Positions 51,755 through 58,727 of a stretch of DNA of 60,544 nt are shown here, piece by piece. Origin of the DNA: Bacteroidota bacterium (GTDB taxonomy: Bacteria > Bacteroidota > Bacteroidia > Sphingobacteriales > Sphingobacteriaceae). Made by a program: the position numbers and the translations under genes. The DNA lies in contig JABDFM010000012.1 in NCBI GenBank assembly GCA_013286565.1, forward strand, positions 1-60,544. Reading direction: 5' to 3'. The notes under the pieces are model-generated. The model had not been told where the DNA came from. It worked only from the letters and a program-made list of their open reading frames with translations, and did not search any database. Numbering within the stretch: position 1 is the first letter of the stretch; each line of letters opens with the position of its first letter.

Positions 51755-52090
51755 TTATAAAAATGATAGCTTGTTATCAAAATCCAAATTATATAAAAAG
51801 AAGTAATTAAAGCCAAATGTTAAAAAATTATTACCTGTGGATATGATCAATAAAATGAGGCAATTATAATTTGTGATGTAAAAAACGGGAAAAAATGCAA
51901 CACATTCCCGGAAAAAACTTCCACGTATAAATTAATTTATAGGTAATAATAGTTAAAATTTAGTATGATCAAACTTAGGTTCAACAATGGCACGGGAATT
52001 GGATATACAATATGACCCCCATAAAGGGCTGTTTTTCATAGGTAGATGTAGAGGCCGGAAACTGCGAGAGTAACCGGCCTTTCCTTTTGG
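51755..52090. other. 336-base gap with a plus-strand hairpin and a 28-codon frame
   Basis: No recognisable gene. A plus-strand frame of 28 codons (51987-52073, MARELDIQYDPHKGLFFIGR and eight more residues) runs straight into a hairpin at 52052-52080. No gene of the plus strand ends here, so the hairpin may end a small RNA or this mini-gene. The rest is AT-rich with no promoter I would call. Confidence 0.35.
52052..52088 (+). terminator. Orphan plus-strand terminator-like hairpin
   Basis: AGGCCGG / CCGGCCT stem with a small internal loop and an inner ACT / AGT pair, then TTTCCTTTT. Both flanking genes are on the minus strand and read the other way, with no T-run on their side. Confidence 0.55.
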
Positions 52091-53215
52091 TTAATAATTG
52101 ATCACTTGTTCTTCGATCTGCGCCGGGATATCGCGCCACTCATATTTCTGATTTCGTAATTGCGGTTCAAAACCGGCTTCGGCAATGGAGTCCTGTATGC
52201 CCTTTGCTGTAAAGCGGTGTGGGGCACCTGCAGCCGATACCACATTTTCTTCTATCATAATGGAGCCGAAATCATTGGCACCTGCATAAAGGCAGATCTG
52301 TGCTACTTGCTTACCCACTGTTAACCAGGAAGCCTGTATATTTTTAATATTCGGCAACATGATACGGCTGAGTGCGATCATGCGGATATATTCATCACCC
52401 GAAACATTATTGGTGATACCACGAACTTTGCGGAGTAAAGTGCCATCATCCTGGAATGGCCAGGGTATAAACGCCATAAAACCATAATGCCCTTCAGGCT
52501 TCTCGGATTGTACCTCACGTATCCAAACCAGGTGTTCAAAGCGTTCCTCAATAGTTTCTACATGGCCAAACATCATTGTAGCCGAACTTGGCAGGTTTAG
52601 TTTATGAGCCGCGCGCATCACATCCAGCCATTCCTTTCCGCCGCATTTTCCTTTAGAGATTAGCCTGCGTACACGGTCGTTCAATATTTCGGCACCTGCA
52701 CCGGGCAGCGAATCAAGCCCGGCAGCCTTCAATTCTTTTAATACATCATAATGACTCATACCCTCCAATTTAGCTACGTGAGCGATCTCGGGCGGGCCTA
52801 AAGAGTGAAGCTTTAGTGTGGGATATAATTCCTTTAATTGTTTAAACAGGTCGGCATAAAATTTGATGCCGAGATCGGGGTGGTGGCCACCTTGTAACAA
52901 TAGCTGGTCACCGCCATAACGGAAAGTTTCCTCTATCTTCTGCTTATAAGTTTCAATATCAGTGATATAGCTATCCTCATGTCCCGGTCTGCGGAAGAAA
53001 TTGCAGAACTTGCAATTAGCAATACAAACATTGGTAGTGTTTACATTGCGGTCTATCTGCCAGGTTACTTTACCATGCGGAACCTGTTTTTTGCGCAGCT
53101 CGTTGGCTACATACATCAGATCAGCAGTAGGCGCATGGTGGTAAAGGTGCACACCTTCATCTATGCTCAGGAAATCAAAATGTAAAGCGCGCTGCAACAG
53201 ATCGGCTGTGTTCAT
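52091..53215 (-). CDS. mqnC: Cyclic dehypoxanthinyl futalosine synthase MqnC
   Basis: Radical-SAM enzyme of the futalosine route to menaquinone; cyclises dehypoxanthine futalosine. 374 residues. The [4Fe-4S] motif is CIANCKFCNFF (C-x3-C-x2-C), followed by LLQGGHHPDLGIKFYADLF, LDSLPGAGAEILNDRVRRLI, and SSATMMFGHVETIEERFEHL. The SLPGAGAEIL text fits MqnC better than the MqnE aminofutalosine synthase. It implies that the cell makes menaquinone by this route instead of the Men pathway. A -7 element lies four bases before the ATG. Confidence 0.92.
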   Translation of the reverse strand: MNTADLLQRALHFDFLSIDEGVHLYHHAPTADLMYVANELRKKQVPHGKVTWQIDRNVNTTNVCIANCKFCNFFRRPGHEDSYITDIETYKQKIEETFRYGGDQLLLQGGHHPDLGIKFYADLFKQLKELYPTLKLHSLGPPEIAHVAKLEGMSHYDVLKELKAAGLDSLPGAGAEILNDRVRRLISKGKCGGKEWLDVMRAAHKLNLPSSATMMFGHVETIEERFEHLVWIREVQSEKPEGHYGFMAFIPWPFQDDGTLLRKVRGITNNVSGDEYIRMIALSRIMLPNIKNIQASWLTVGKQVAQICLYAGANDFGSIMIEENVVSAAGAPHRFTAKGIQDSIAEAGFEPQLRNQKYEWRDIPAQIEEQVINY

Positions 53216-53219
53216 TCAG

Positions 53220-53227
53220 CAAAGATA
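53220..53227 (-). promoter_or_regulatory. -7 element of mqnC, four bases from the start codon
   Basis: TATCTTTG, exact TAnnTTTG on the minus strand, followed by CTGA and then ATG. If used, the mRNA would be leaderless. No -33 TTG at standard distance. Confidence 0.4.
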
Positions 53228-53374
53228 CGGAGTTGTCGGATTGGTTGTATCTTAAGTATTGATGCAAAACCAAATCTGACATAAAAAACATGATCTAACA
53301 TCATATTGCTATGGTATTTATTAAAACCGCGGAAAATATACCTGCATTTTTTCTTTAGTTTTATCGAAAATAAA

Positions 53375-54511
53375 ATGATGATATTTTTTTACTGCAGTTT
53401 AGCCATAAGCATAATTACCATAGCGCTTACTATTTACCTGTTCCTCGGTTTTAAAAAAATTAAGCAGTTAAGCGCGCAACCCATCATTGAAATTCAGCCA
53501 TCTGTCGCCATTATTATTGCAGTGCGGAATGAAGAGGAGGAACTTGCAAAAGCTTTACAAAGCGTTTGCAATATTAAGTATAGTAATTGCCGGATCATTG
53601 TAGTGAACGACCGATCCACCGACCGTACCGCAGAAATTTTGCTGGATTTTAAGGCTCATTACCCTAATCTTATGGTTACAACCATTACTACGCTGCCTGA
53701 TGGCTGGCTTGGTAAAAACAACGCCTTGTACCAGGGATATACCAGCAGCGCAGAAGAATGGCTGCTTTTTACCGATGCAGATGTCCTGTTTCACCTGGAT
53801 ACTTTGAGCAAGGCTTTGGCATATTCAGTTGCCAACGAATTGGATCATTTAACGGTATTGCCCCGCGTCATATCACCATCACCTATTTTAAACAGCGTGC
53901 TGGCAACCTTTACTATTATGCTGATGCTGCACCTGCGGCCATGGGATGCCAAAAATCCCAGGTCAAAAGCATATGTGGGTATTGGTGCATTTAACCTGGT
54001 AAGGCGTGCGGCTTATGAAAAAGCAGGCACACATGTCCGTATCAAATTAAGGCCTGATGATGACCTGCAACTGGGTTTCAAAATCAAAACGACAGGCTTA
54101 CGCCAGGATGTGTTAGTAGGCAATGAATACGTGAGTCTGGCTTGGTACAAAAATCTACGACAGTTTATGGATGGCTTATTAAAAAACTCATTTGCAGTGG
54201 CTAATTATAGTACCATTAGGGCCATTGCAAACATCATACTGATATTGATAGTCGTGGCATTACCTATGCCGGTGATGCTAATTTTCGGCTCAACCGCTAT
54301 CCGTTTAATGGCCTGTGCCATGCTTCTTGCCCATGTGGTTTATATGACGGTTATACCGCCCTATAAATGGTGGTATGCTTTTATGATCCCTTTTGCCGGT
54401 TTTGTTATGGCTTATACCACCTTAAGGGCTACATGGATCACCCTAAAGCAAGGCGGTATTTACTGGCGCGACAGTTTCTATTCTTTAGCGATGCTGAAAG
54501 GGAAGGATTGA
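53375..54511 (+). CDS. Membrane glycosyltransferase family 2
   Basis: 378-residue inner-membrane enzyme. One N-terminal helix (about 4-24), then the GT-A domain: VAIIIAVRNEEEELAKALQS, VVNDRSTDRTAEIL, DGWLGKNNALYQGY, LFTDADVLF (DxD-type) and RPDDDLQLGFKIK. Three C-terminal helices follow (about 285-355). The GWLGKNNAL and DADV text resembles the transferases of carotenoid or hopanoid loci, but no such genes are near, so acceptor and donor are unknown. ATG at 53375 is chosen (MMIFFYC opening the helix). Confidence 0.87.
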   Translation: MMIFFYCSLAISIITIALTIYLFLGFKKIKQLSAQPIIEIQPSVAIIIAVRNEEEELAKALQSVCNIKYSNCRIIVVNDRSTDRTAEILLDFKAHYPNLMVTTITTLPDGWLGKNNALYQGYTSSAEEWLLFTDADVLFHLDTLSKALAYSVANELDHLTVLPRVISPSPILNSVLATFTIMLMLHLRPWDAKNPRSKAYVGIGAFNLVRRAAYEKAGTHVRIKLRPDDDLQLGFKIKTTGLRQDVLVGNEYVSLAWYKNLRQFMDGLLKNSFAVANYSTIRAIANIILILIVVALPMPVMLIFGSTAIRLMACAMLLAHVVYMTVIPPYKWWYAFMIPFAGFVMAYTTLRATWITLKQGGIYWRDSFYSLAMLKGKD

Positions 54512-54577
54512 ATTTAGGAGGCATGACAGTTCATTATAAATTTTTGGATGTCTTATATATTTTTTAATTTTATAAAA

Positions 54578-54805
54578 ATGGAAGCTAAACGGGTATTTAA
54601 TAAAAAAAATGAGCCGATAATCTTTATCATACTATGGCCTTGTATATTTTACTATTGTTATTTCCCCCATCCTTTTTTTTACGGCCAAACAACAGGGACG
54701 TCTTTTGATAAGATTTTTTTTAGCGTATTTTCTTTTATACAAATCTCCAAAAGTGTTATTACCTTGATCGAAAACTATAGTCACCCAAAAACTATTGATA
54801 AATAG
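54578..54805 (+). CDS. Hypothetical short membrane protein (doubtful)
   Basis: 75-residue frame with one or two hydrophobic segments (PIIFIILWPCIFYYCYF, about residues 14-30). It has no recognised family and no operon partner beyond the GT2 gene 66 bases upstream. Composition is AT-rich, so it may be chance. Confidence 0.35.
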   Translation: MEAKRVFNKKNEPIIFIILWPCIFYYCYFPHPFFYGQTTGTSFDKIFFSVFSFIQISKSVITLIENYSHPKTIDK

Positions 54806-54823
54806 TGACTGCTCTAATATATT

Positions 54824-56326
54824 CTACAATACAACTTCTCCCTTATCCAGCCTCAGAACCTTATCAACACTATCCGGTATCTCATGCAGATAATGCGTTA
54901 CATAGATGAGGGTAACATTACTTAATTTACAAATCGTATCGATCAGCATTTTGAAATGCTGCTGCTGGTGCAGGTCGAGGCCCTGGCAGGGTTCATCAAA
55001 AATCAATAATGCTGGGTTTTTAATGAGCGCCCTTGCCAGCAGGCACAGGCGCTGGGCGCTTGCCGGGATGTTTTTTAATAGTACCCTGGCGTACCGATCT
55101 ATCTCTAATGCCTTCATCCAGCGCAAAGCGGTAGCTGCCTTTTTAGGATCACTGGGCCGGAATAAGCCCATCGTATCATAAAAACCGGATTCTATCACTT
55201 GCAGACAGCTGTTATCCGTAGGGAAATACTGATATAATTCGGGCGATACAAAGCCGGTTTTGCTTTTGATATCCCAGATACTTTCGCCGGTACCACGTTT
55301 TCGGTCGAATAAAATAATATCGTTCGCGTAAGCTTGCGGATTATCGCCATTGATCAAACTCAATAAAGTTGATTTTCCTGCACCATTGGGGCCAAGCAGC
55401 GCCCAACGCTCGCCCTGTTTGAGTTGCCAGTTCACGTTTTTTAAGATCGCTTTATCGCCATAAGTGATGTTCACTTTAATCATTTTGACTATCCACTCAT
55501 AAATAGGGGTGTTGTGGATATTAAGTAGGGCGGTCAATTCATCTCTATCCACTTTTTCCTTATCGGTCAGGCTAAAGGCCGAAGGATCAAATTGATTTGC
55601 AGGTATTTGCTGAACTATTGCCCCTTTTTGCAAAACAGCCACATGAGTGATCGCTGCAGGGATCTCAAAAGGGGAGGTAGCCATGATGATGGTGATCCCC
55701 GACGCAATAATATCGCTGATGATCGAAGTAAATTCCGCCCTCGTCTGTATATCAAGCCCGGATAAAGGGTTGTCCAATAAAAGCAGTACCGGGTTTTTCA
55801 GCAAAGCAGCCGCTATCATCAAGCGTTTGGTTTCGCCGTTGGATAGTTTGATCAGTTGCTTGTTCCGTAAACTGTCCAGATTAAGCCTCTGCAGGGTTTT
55901 CCCCAAAGTCCAGTAAGGCGTGTCAGTTGTGAACGGTTTTATTGATAACAGGTATTCTTCAACCGTTAAAGCATCTTCGGAATCTGAAGAGTTATAACGT
56001 TGCTGATAATAAAAATCGCTGGTATTGGATAGATTGCGGAAATGGTGTTTTGATTCTACCAATCCTATCAAACGATGAAAAGTAAGGTGTGCATCATCAA
56101 CGTGGCCTTTTTGAAGAAACTCCTCGTGGAAATGATACCGGATACTGCCCGCCGATAAATGGAATTTACCTGCAATAATTTGAAGCAATGCGCTTTTACC
56201 TGAACCACTTTCACCAATCAACGCCCAGTTCTCACCTTTATCGATCTGGAAATTTAGATCATTAAAAATTGAGGTATTGCCTAATTTCAGAACCGCATTA
56301 TTGATCGACAATATAGATGTATCCAT
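54824..56326 (-). CDS. Double-ATPase ABC protein, ModF-like
   Basis: 500-residue cytosolic protein of two fused ABC ATPase domains without membrane part. Domain 1: Walker A ALIGESGSGKSALLQII, signature LSNGETKRLMIAAALL, Walker B LLLLDNPLSGLD. Domain 2: ALLGPNGAGKSTLLSLI, LLARALIKNPALLIFDEPCQGLD, with a degenerate signature (IPASAQRLCLL). ModF/PhrA proteins have this pattern; no molybdate genes are nearby, so the role is open. Domain 1 has Asn where the catalytic Glu would be (LLDNP), so domain 2 is probably the active site. The start at 56326 is chosen over one five codons upstream. Confidence 0.87.
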   Translation of the reverse strand: MDTSILSINNAVLKLGNTSIFNDLNFQIDKGENWALIGESGSGKSALLQIIAGKFHLSAGSIRYHFHEEFLQKGHVDDAHLTFHRLIGLVESKHHFRNLSNTSDFYYQQRYNSSDSEDALTVEEYLLSIKPFTTDTPYWTLGKTLQRLNLDSLRNKQLIKLSNGETKRLMIAAALLKNPVLLLLDNPLSGLDIQTRAEFTSIISDIIASGITIIMATSPFEIPAAITHVAVLQKGAIVQQIPANQFDPSAFSLTDKEKVDRDELTALLNIHNTPIYEWIVKMIKVNITYGDKAILKNVNWQLKQGERWALLGPNGAGKSTLLSLINGDNPQAYANDIILFDRKRGTGESIWDIKSKTGFVSPELYQYFPTDNSCLQVIESGFYDTMGLFRPSDPKKAATALRWMKALEIDRYARVLLKNIPASAQRLCLLARALIKNPALLIFDEPCQGLDLHQQQHFKMLIDTICKLSNVTLIYVTHYLHEIPDSVDKVLRLDKGEVVL

Positions 56327-56501
56327 AATTGGAGTGCGCATAAAGTATCGGGCCGAAAATAGAAATTCTTTATCAGAAGCATCCTGATTAAATTGTTTTC
56401 GTCACCATCGCCTGTGCTATGAAACTTTACTATTAATTTTTTGTAATAGAATAATAGCAAACCTGAATCTCAATAGATCAGGCAATCAAACCAATTAAGA
56501 A

Positions 56502-56666
56502 ATGAAAAAATTAAACTTGTTATTATTCCTGCTGACAATGGTTGCGTTAAGCGGATGCTCTGTTATTGCAGGGATATTTAAAGCTGGTGCCGTTGTTGGT
56601 GTGATCTCAGTAATTGTTGTGATCATCATCATCATTTGGCTGGTATCGCTGTTCAGGGGTAAATAA
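56502..56666 (+). CDS. Small lipoprotein/membrane peptide
   Basis: 54-residue protein. Lipobox ALSGC (Cys19), then SVIAGIFKAGAVVGVI and a second hydrophobic stretch VVIIIIIWLVSLF. It would be a lipoprotein with an additional membrane helix. Short proteins like this appear in Bacteroidota databases under the misleading name phosphatidate cytidylyltransferase, as I recall; nothing here supports an enzyme. A strong terminator follows ten bases later. Confidence 0.78.
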   Translation: MKKLNLLLFLLTMVALSGCSVIAGIFKAGAVVGVISVIVVIIIIIWLVSLFRGK

Positions 56667-56675
56667 ACAAAAAAA

Positions 56676-56704
56676 GCCCCTGGTGAAATACCGGGGGCTT
56701 TTTT
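56676..56704. terminator. Bidirectional terminator between two lipoprotein genes
   Basis: GCCCCTGGT / ACCGGGGGC (one G-T pair), 5-base loop, A6 on the left and T6 on the right. Serves the plus-strand gene at 56502 and the minus-strand gene at 56724. Confidence 0.9.
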
Positions 56705-56723
56705 GTTACACTTAAAAGAGAAA

Positions 56724-56951
56724 TTACTTTTTCTTAGTAGTATCTTTTTTAGTTGTGTCAGTGGCCATTTTCATTTTGCCAGTGTCTTTTTTCATTTTAG
56801 CTGAGTCAGCCATTTTAGTTGAGTCAGCAGCTTTAGCTGAATCAGCAGCTTTAGTTGAATCAGCAGCTGAAGTACCAGTTTTACCTTTGCAAGCAGCAGC
56901 AGAAACAGCGATAGCTAAAGCTAAGAATGCGATTTTGAATGAATTTTTCAT
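56724..56951 (-). CDS. Tandem small Lys/Asp/Thr-repeat lipoprotein A
   Basis: 75-residue lipoprotein, first of four related genes. Signal peptide MKNSFKIAFLALAIAVSAAA with lipid Cys21. The mature part is built of A-D-S-(T/A)-K units (AADSTKAADSAKAADSTKMA) and ends DTTKKDTTKKK. Strongly charged, probably unfolded. The DNA of the repeat part has an 18-bp tandem period. The gene has the shared ECF-type promoter 36 bases upstream. Function unknown; as a lipoprotein with a long charged tail it could bind peptidoglycan or polyanions, which is a guess. Confidence 0.82.
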   Translation of the reverse strand: MKNSFKIAFLALAIAVSAAACKGKTGTSAADSTKAADSAKAADSTKMADSAKMKKDTGKMKMATDTTKKDTTKKK

Positions 56952-56987
56952 TTTTAGTTTTTTAAAAAGTGATTAATAGTTTTGCCA

Positions 56988-57016
56988 TTAATACCACAAA
57001 TAACAAAAGGTAACCC
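56988..57016 (-). promoter_or_regulatory. ECF-type promoter of lipoprotein A
   Basis: On the minus strand GGGTTAC (57016-57010), 15 bases, GTATTAA (56994-56988). Same motif and spacing in front of lipoproteins B and C and of the sigma gene. Confidence 0.72.
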
Positions 57017-57047
57017 ATATTTTTTAAAAAAAATACAGGTTACCTTT
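57006..57047 (-). terminator. Hairpin after lipoprotein B, overlapping promoter A
   Basis: AAAGGTAACC / GGTTACCTTT, 10-bp perfect stem with an AT-rich inner stem (TATTTTTT / AAAAAATA). Read on the minus strand, the 3' arm is also the -35 box of the lipoprotein A promoter. Confidence 0.65.
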
Positions 57048-57109
57048 AAAAAAGTGTAAAAAACTAAAAATCAGTATAAAAACTAAAGTGAATTAGTCCC
57101 GTAACGTGA

Positions 57110-57328
57110 TTATTTCTTTTTAGTAGTGTCTTTTTTAGTTGTGTCAGTAGCAGCAACAGCTTTCTTAGAAGTGTCTTTCTTAGTTGTGTCAGCAGGAGCA
57201 GCAGCTTTAGCAGCAGAATCAGCTTTAGCAGCAGAGTCAGCAGATGAAGTAGTAGCTTTACCTTTGCAGGCAGCAGCAGAAACAGCGATAGCAAGAGCTA
57301 AGAAACCAATTTTGAATGAATTTTTCAT
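57110..57328 (-). CDS. Tandem small Lys/Asp/Thr-repeat lipoprotein B
   Basis: 72-residue paralogue of lipoprotein A. Signal peptide MKNSFKIGFLALAIAVSAAA is nearly identical to that of A, with lipid Cys21; the mature part has ADSAAKADSAAKAAAPADTT and ends ATDTTKKDTTKKK. Start at 57328 is fixed by homology and because the longer frame (to 57355) runs into the promoter. Leu-rich and Ala/Val-rich open frames over the same DNA are shadows of the repeats. Confidence 0.82.
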   Translation of the reverse strand: MKNSFKIGFLALAIAVSAAACKGKATTSSADSAAKADSAAKAAAPADTTKKDTSKKAVAATDTTKKDTTKKK

Positions 57329-57354
57329 GTTATATATTTTGTTTATGTTTTGCA

Positions 57355-57383
57355 TTAATACTGCAAATCAAAAAAGGTAACCC
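57355..57383 (-). promoter_or_regulatory. ECF-type promoter of lipoprotein B
   Basis: GGGTTAC (57383-57377), 15 bases, GTATTAA (57361-57355) on the minus strand, 26 bases before the start codon. Confidence 0.75.
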
Positions 57384-57497
57384 AACTTTTTTTAAATATT
57401 ATATAACGTCTATGTAATTAGTCGATTATAATAAACTCTACCTAAAGAAATCACACATTTTCCTGAACACTTTTAAATAATTCACAGCTTAAAAGAA

Positions 57498-57698
57498 TCA
57501 TGATTTTTTAGTCGTGTCTTTTTTACCAGTATCAACTGTTGCTTTCTTAGTGGTATCCACAATTTTCTTTGAGGTATCAATAGCAGTTTTTCCGGTATCA
57601 ATTTTTGAACCGGATGCAGCTTTATCCCCATCGCCGCAAGATGAAACTGAAATAGTAATTACCAGGGCCAATAGGCCGATTTTGAATGAATTTTTCAT
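57498..57698 (-). CDS. Tandem small Lys/Asp/Thr-repeat lipoprotein C
   Basis: 66-residue paralogue. Signal peptide MKNSFKIGLLALVITISVSS, then Cys21; mature part GDGDKAASGSKIDTGKTAID and TSKKIVDTTKKATVDTGKKD, ending TTKKS. More diverged than A and B but with the same MKNSFKI opening and D-T-(T/S/G)-K-K units. Own ECF-type promoter. Confidence 0.82.
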   Translation of the reverse strand: MKNSFKIGLLALVITISVSSCGDGDKAASGSKIDTGKTAIDTSKKIVDTTKKATVDTGKKDTTKKS

Positions 57699-57723
57699 AT
57701 TGTTTGTTGTTAAATGTTTTGCA

Positions 57724-57752
57724 TTGATACAACAAATTTTAAAAGGTAACCC
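57724..57752 (-). promoter_or_regulatory. ECF-type promoter of lipoprotein C
   Basis: GGGTTAC (57752-57746), 15 bases, GTATCAA (57730-57724) on the minus strand; one base differs from the other copies. 25 bases before the start codon. Confidence 0.72.
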
Positions 57753-57766
57753 GGTTTAAAAAACAT

Positions 57767-57797
57767 AAAAAAAGGCAACCTGATAATGGGTTACCTT
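57767..57797 (-). terminator. Terminator of lipoprotein D
   Basis: On the minus strand GGTAACC, loop CATTATCA, GGTTGCC, then seven T. It reuses the GGTAACC/GGTTACC words of the promoter boxes. Confidence 0.78.
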
Positions 57798-57820
57798 ATT
57801 GAATTACCGGGAATTAAGGG

Positions 57821-58000
57821 TTACATTTTTTTGGTTGTATCCTTTTTAGTAGTGTCTTTTTGCACAGTGTCAACCACGGTGGTTTTTGTAGAGTCGACCA
57901 CTTTTGTTGTGTCAGAAGTGCTGGTTGATTTTGCTCCTTTACAAGCTGCAAAAGATATTGCAAGCAGTGTGATCAAGCTTAATTTGATGATGTTTTTCAT
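57821..58000 (-). CDS. Small Lys/Asp/Thr-repeat lipoprotein D
   Basis: 59-residue fourth member, read directly from the sequence. Signal peptide MKNIIKLSLITLLAISFAA with lipid Cys20, then KGAKSTSTSDTTKVVDSTKT, TVVDTVQKDTTKKDTTKKM. Same C-terminal DTTKKDTTKK as A and B. It lies head-to-head with the sigma gene. Only a weak version of the promoter is seen (GTTAC at 58072-58068 without a good -10), so its control may differ. Confidence 0.78.
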   Translation of the reverse strand: MKNIIKLSLITLLAISFAACKGAKSTSTSDTTKVVDSTKTTVVDTVQKDTTKKDTTKKM

Positions 58001-58113
58001 TTTAATAGATTGGTTTTGATGAATTAGTTAATAATTGTCTTAAAATTGGCGAACGGAATGCAAGTAGGTAACTTCTATACCCTTAATTTTGTTTAGTTAT
58101 TTTTTAAATAAAT

Positions 58114-58142
58114 GGGTTACAATTTCGCATAAATGGTATTAA
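58114..58142 (+). promoter_or_regulatory. ECF-type promoter of the sigma gene (autoregulation)
   Basis: GGGTTAC (58114-58120), 15 bases, GTATTAA (58136-58142), on the plus strand and identical in both boxes to promoters A and B. Only three bases separate it from the GTG start at 58146. Confidence 0.7.
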
Positions 58143-58145
58143 GTA

Positions 58146-58715
58146 GTGAGTAAAGACCTAAAGAGTTCAACGCCAACGGATAGCGAAATTGTTTTTGGTA
58201 TCCTTAATAATTCAGAAAGTGCCATTAAACGCTTGTACGTGGCATATTTCCCGATGGTGTTGCAGCTGATCATTAATAATAATGGTACAGCAGACGACGC
58301 TAAGGATATTTACCAGGAAGCGATAATTGTTCTTTATAACAAAATAAAAAAGGGTGATTTTGAGCTGAACAGCAAACTGAAAACATTTATTTACTCAGTT
58401 TGCAGAAGATTATGGCTCAAAAGGCTGAGCCAGATGAACCGATATGGCGGCGATATCCGGGATTTCCAGGAATATTCGCCTGTTGAGGATGAAGTGGAGC
58501 AACATGCTGAAAGGGATATACAATTTAGCAAAATGCAAAGCGCCCTGCAATTGCTGGGAGAGCCCTGCAAAACTATAATTGAGGATTTTTATATCAATAA
58601 CAGATCGATGCAGGAGATCTGCGAAAATTTTGGCTATACCAACGCGGATAATGCCAAAACACAAAAATATAAATGCCTGCAACGACTGAAAAAACTATTT
58701 TTTCAGCAAAAATAG
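58146..58715 (+). CDS. ECF-family RNA polymerase sigma factor
   Basis: 189-residue sigma-70-family factor of the extracytoplasmic-function class. Region 2: SAIKRLYVAYFPMVLQLI, DDAKDIYQEAIIVLYNKI and KLKTFIYSVCRRLWLKRL. Region 4: LQLLGEPCKTIIEDFYINNR, SMQEICENFGYTNADNAKTQ and KYKCLQRLKKLF, the DNA-binding helix-turn-helix. GTG start; no other start in frame keeps region 2 intact. Twelve bases before the anti-sigma/protease gene, so one operon. Likely binds GGGTTAC-N15-GTAT(T/C)AA, found before itself and three lipoproteins. Confidence 0.92.
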   Translation: MSKDLKSSTPTDSEIVFGILNNSESAIKRLYVAYFPMVLQLIINNNGTADDAKDIYQEAIIVLYNKIKKGDFELNSKLKTFIYSVCRRLWLKRLSQMNRYGGDIRDFQEYSPVEDEVEQHAERDIQFSKMQSALQLLGEPCKTIIEDFYINNRSMQEICENFGYTNADNAKTQKYKCLQRLKKLFFQQK

Positions 58716-58727
58716 AGGAGTAAAGAC

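Noticed and set aside
54824-56326. Assignment as a molybdate transport ATPase
   Set aside because: ModF-like in sequence, but no modABC or molybdenum cofactor genes are in the window, so the transport role is not claimed.
57064-57294. Leu-rich 76-codon minus-strand frame over lipoprotein B
   Set aside because: Frame-shifted shadow of the AAR/GCA-rich repeats; lipoprotein B itself has signal peptide, lipobox, paralogues and a promoter.
56755-57380. Ala/Val/Ser-rich plus-strand frames over lipoproteins A and B
   Set aside because: Complement of the same low-complexity repeats; no conserved signal or promoter on that strand.
57786-58019. 77-codon plus-strand frame opposite lipoprotein D
   Set aside because: The minus-strand frame has lipobox and the family tail DTTKKDTTKK; the plus frame is its complement.
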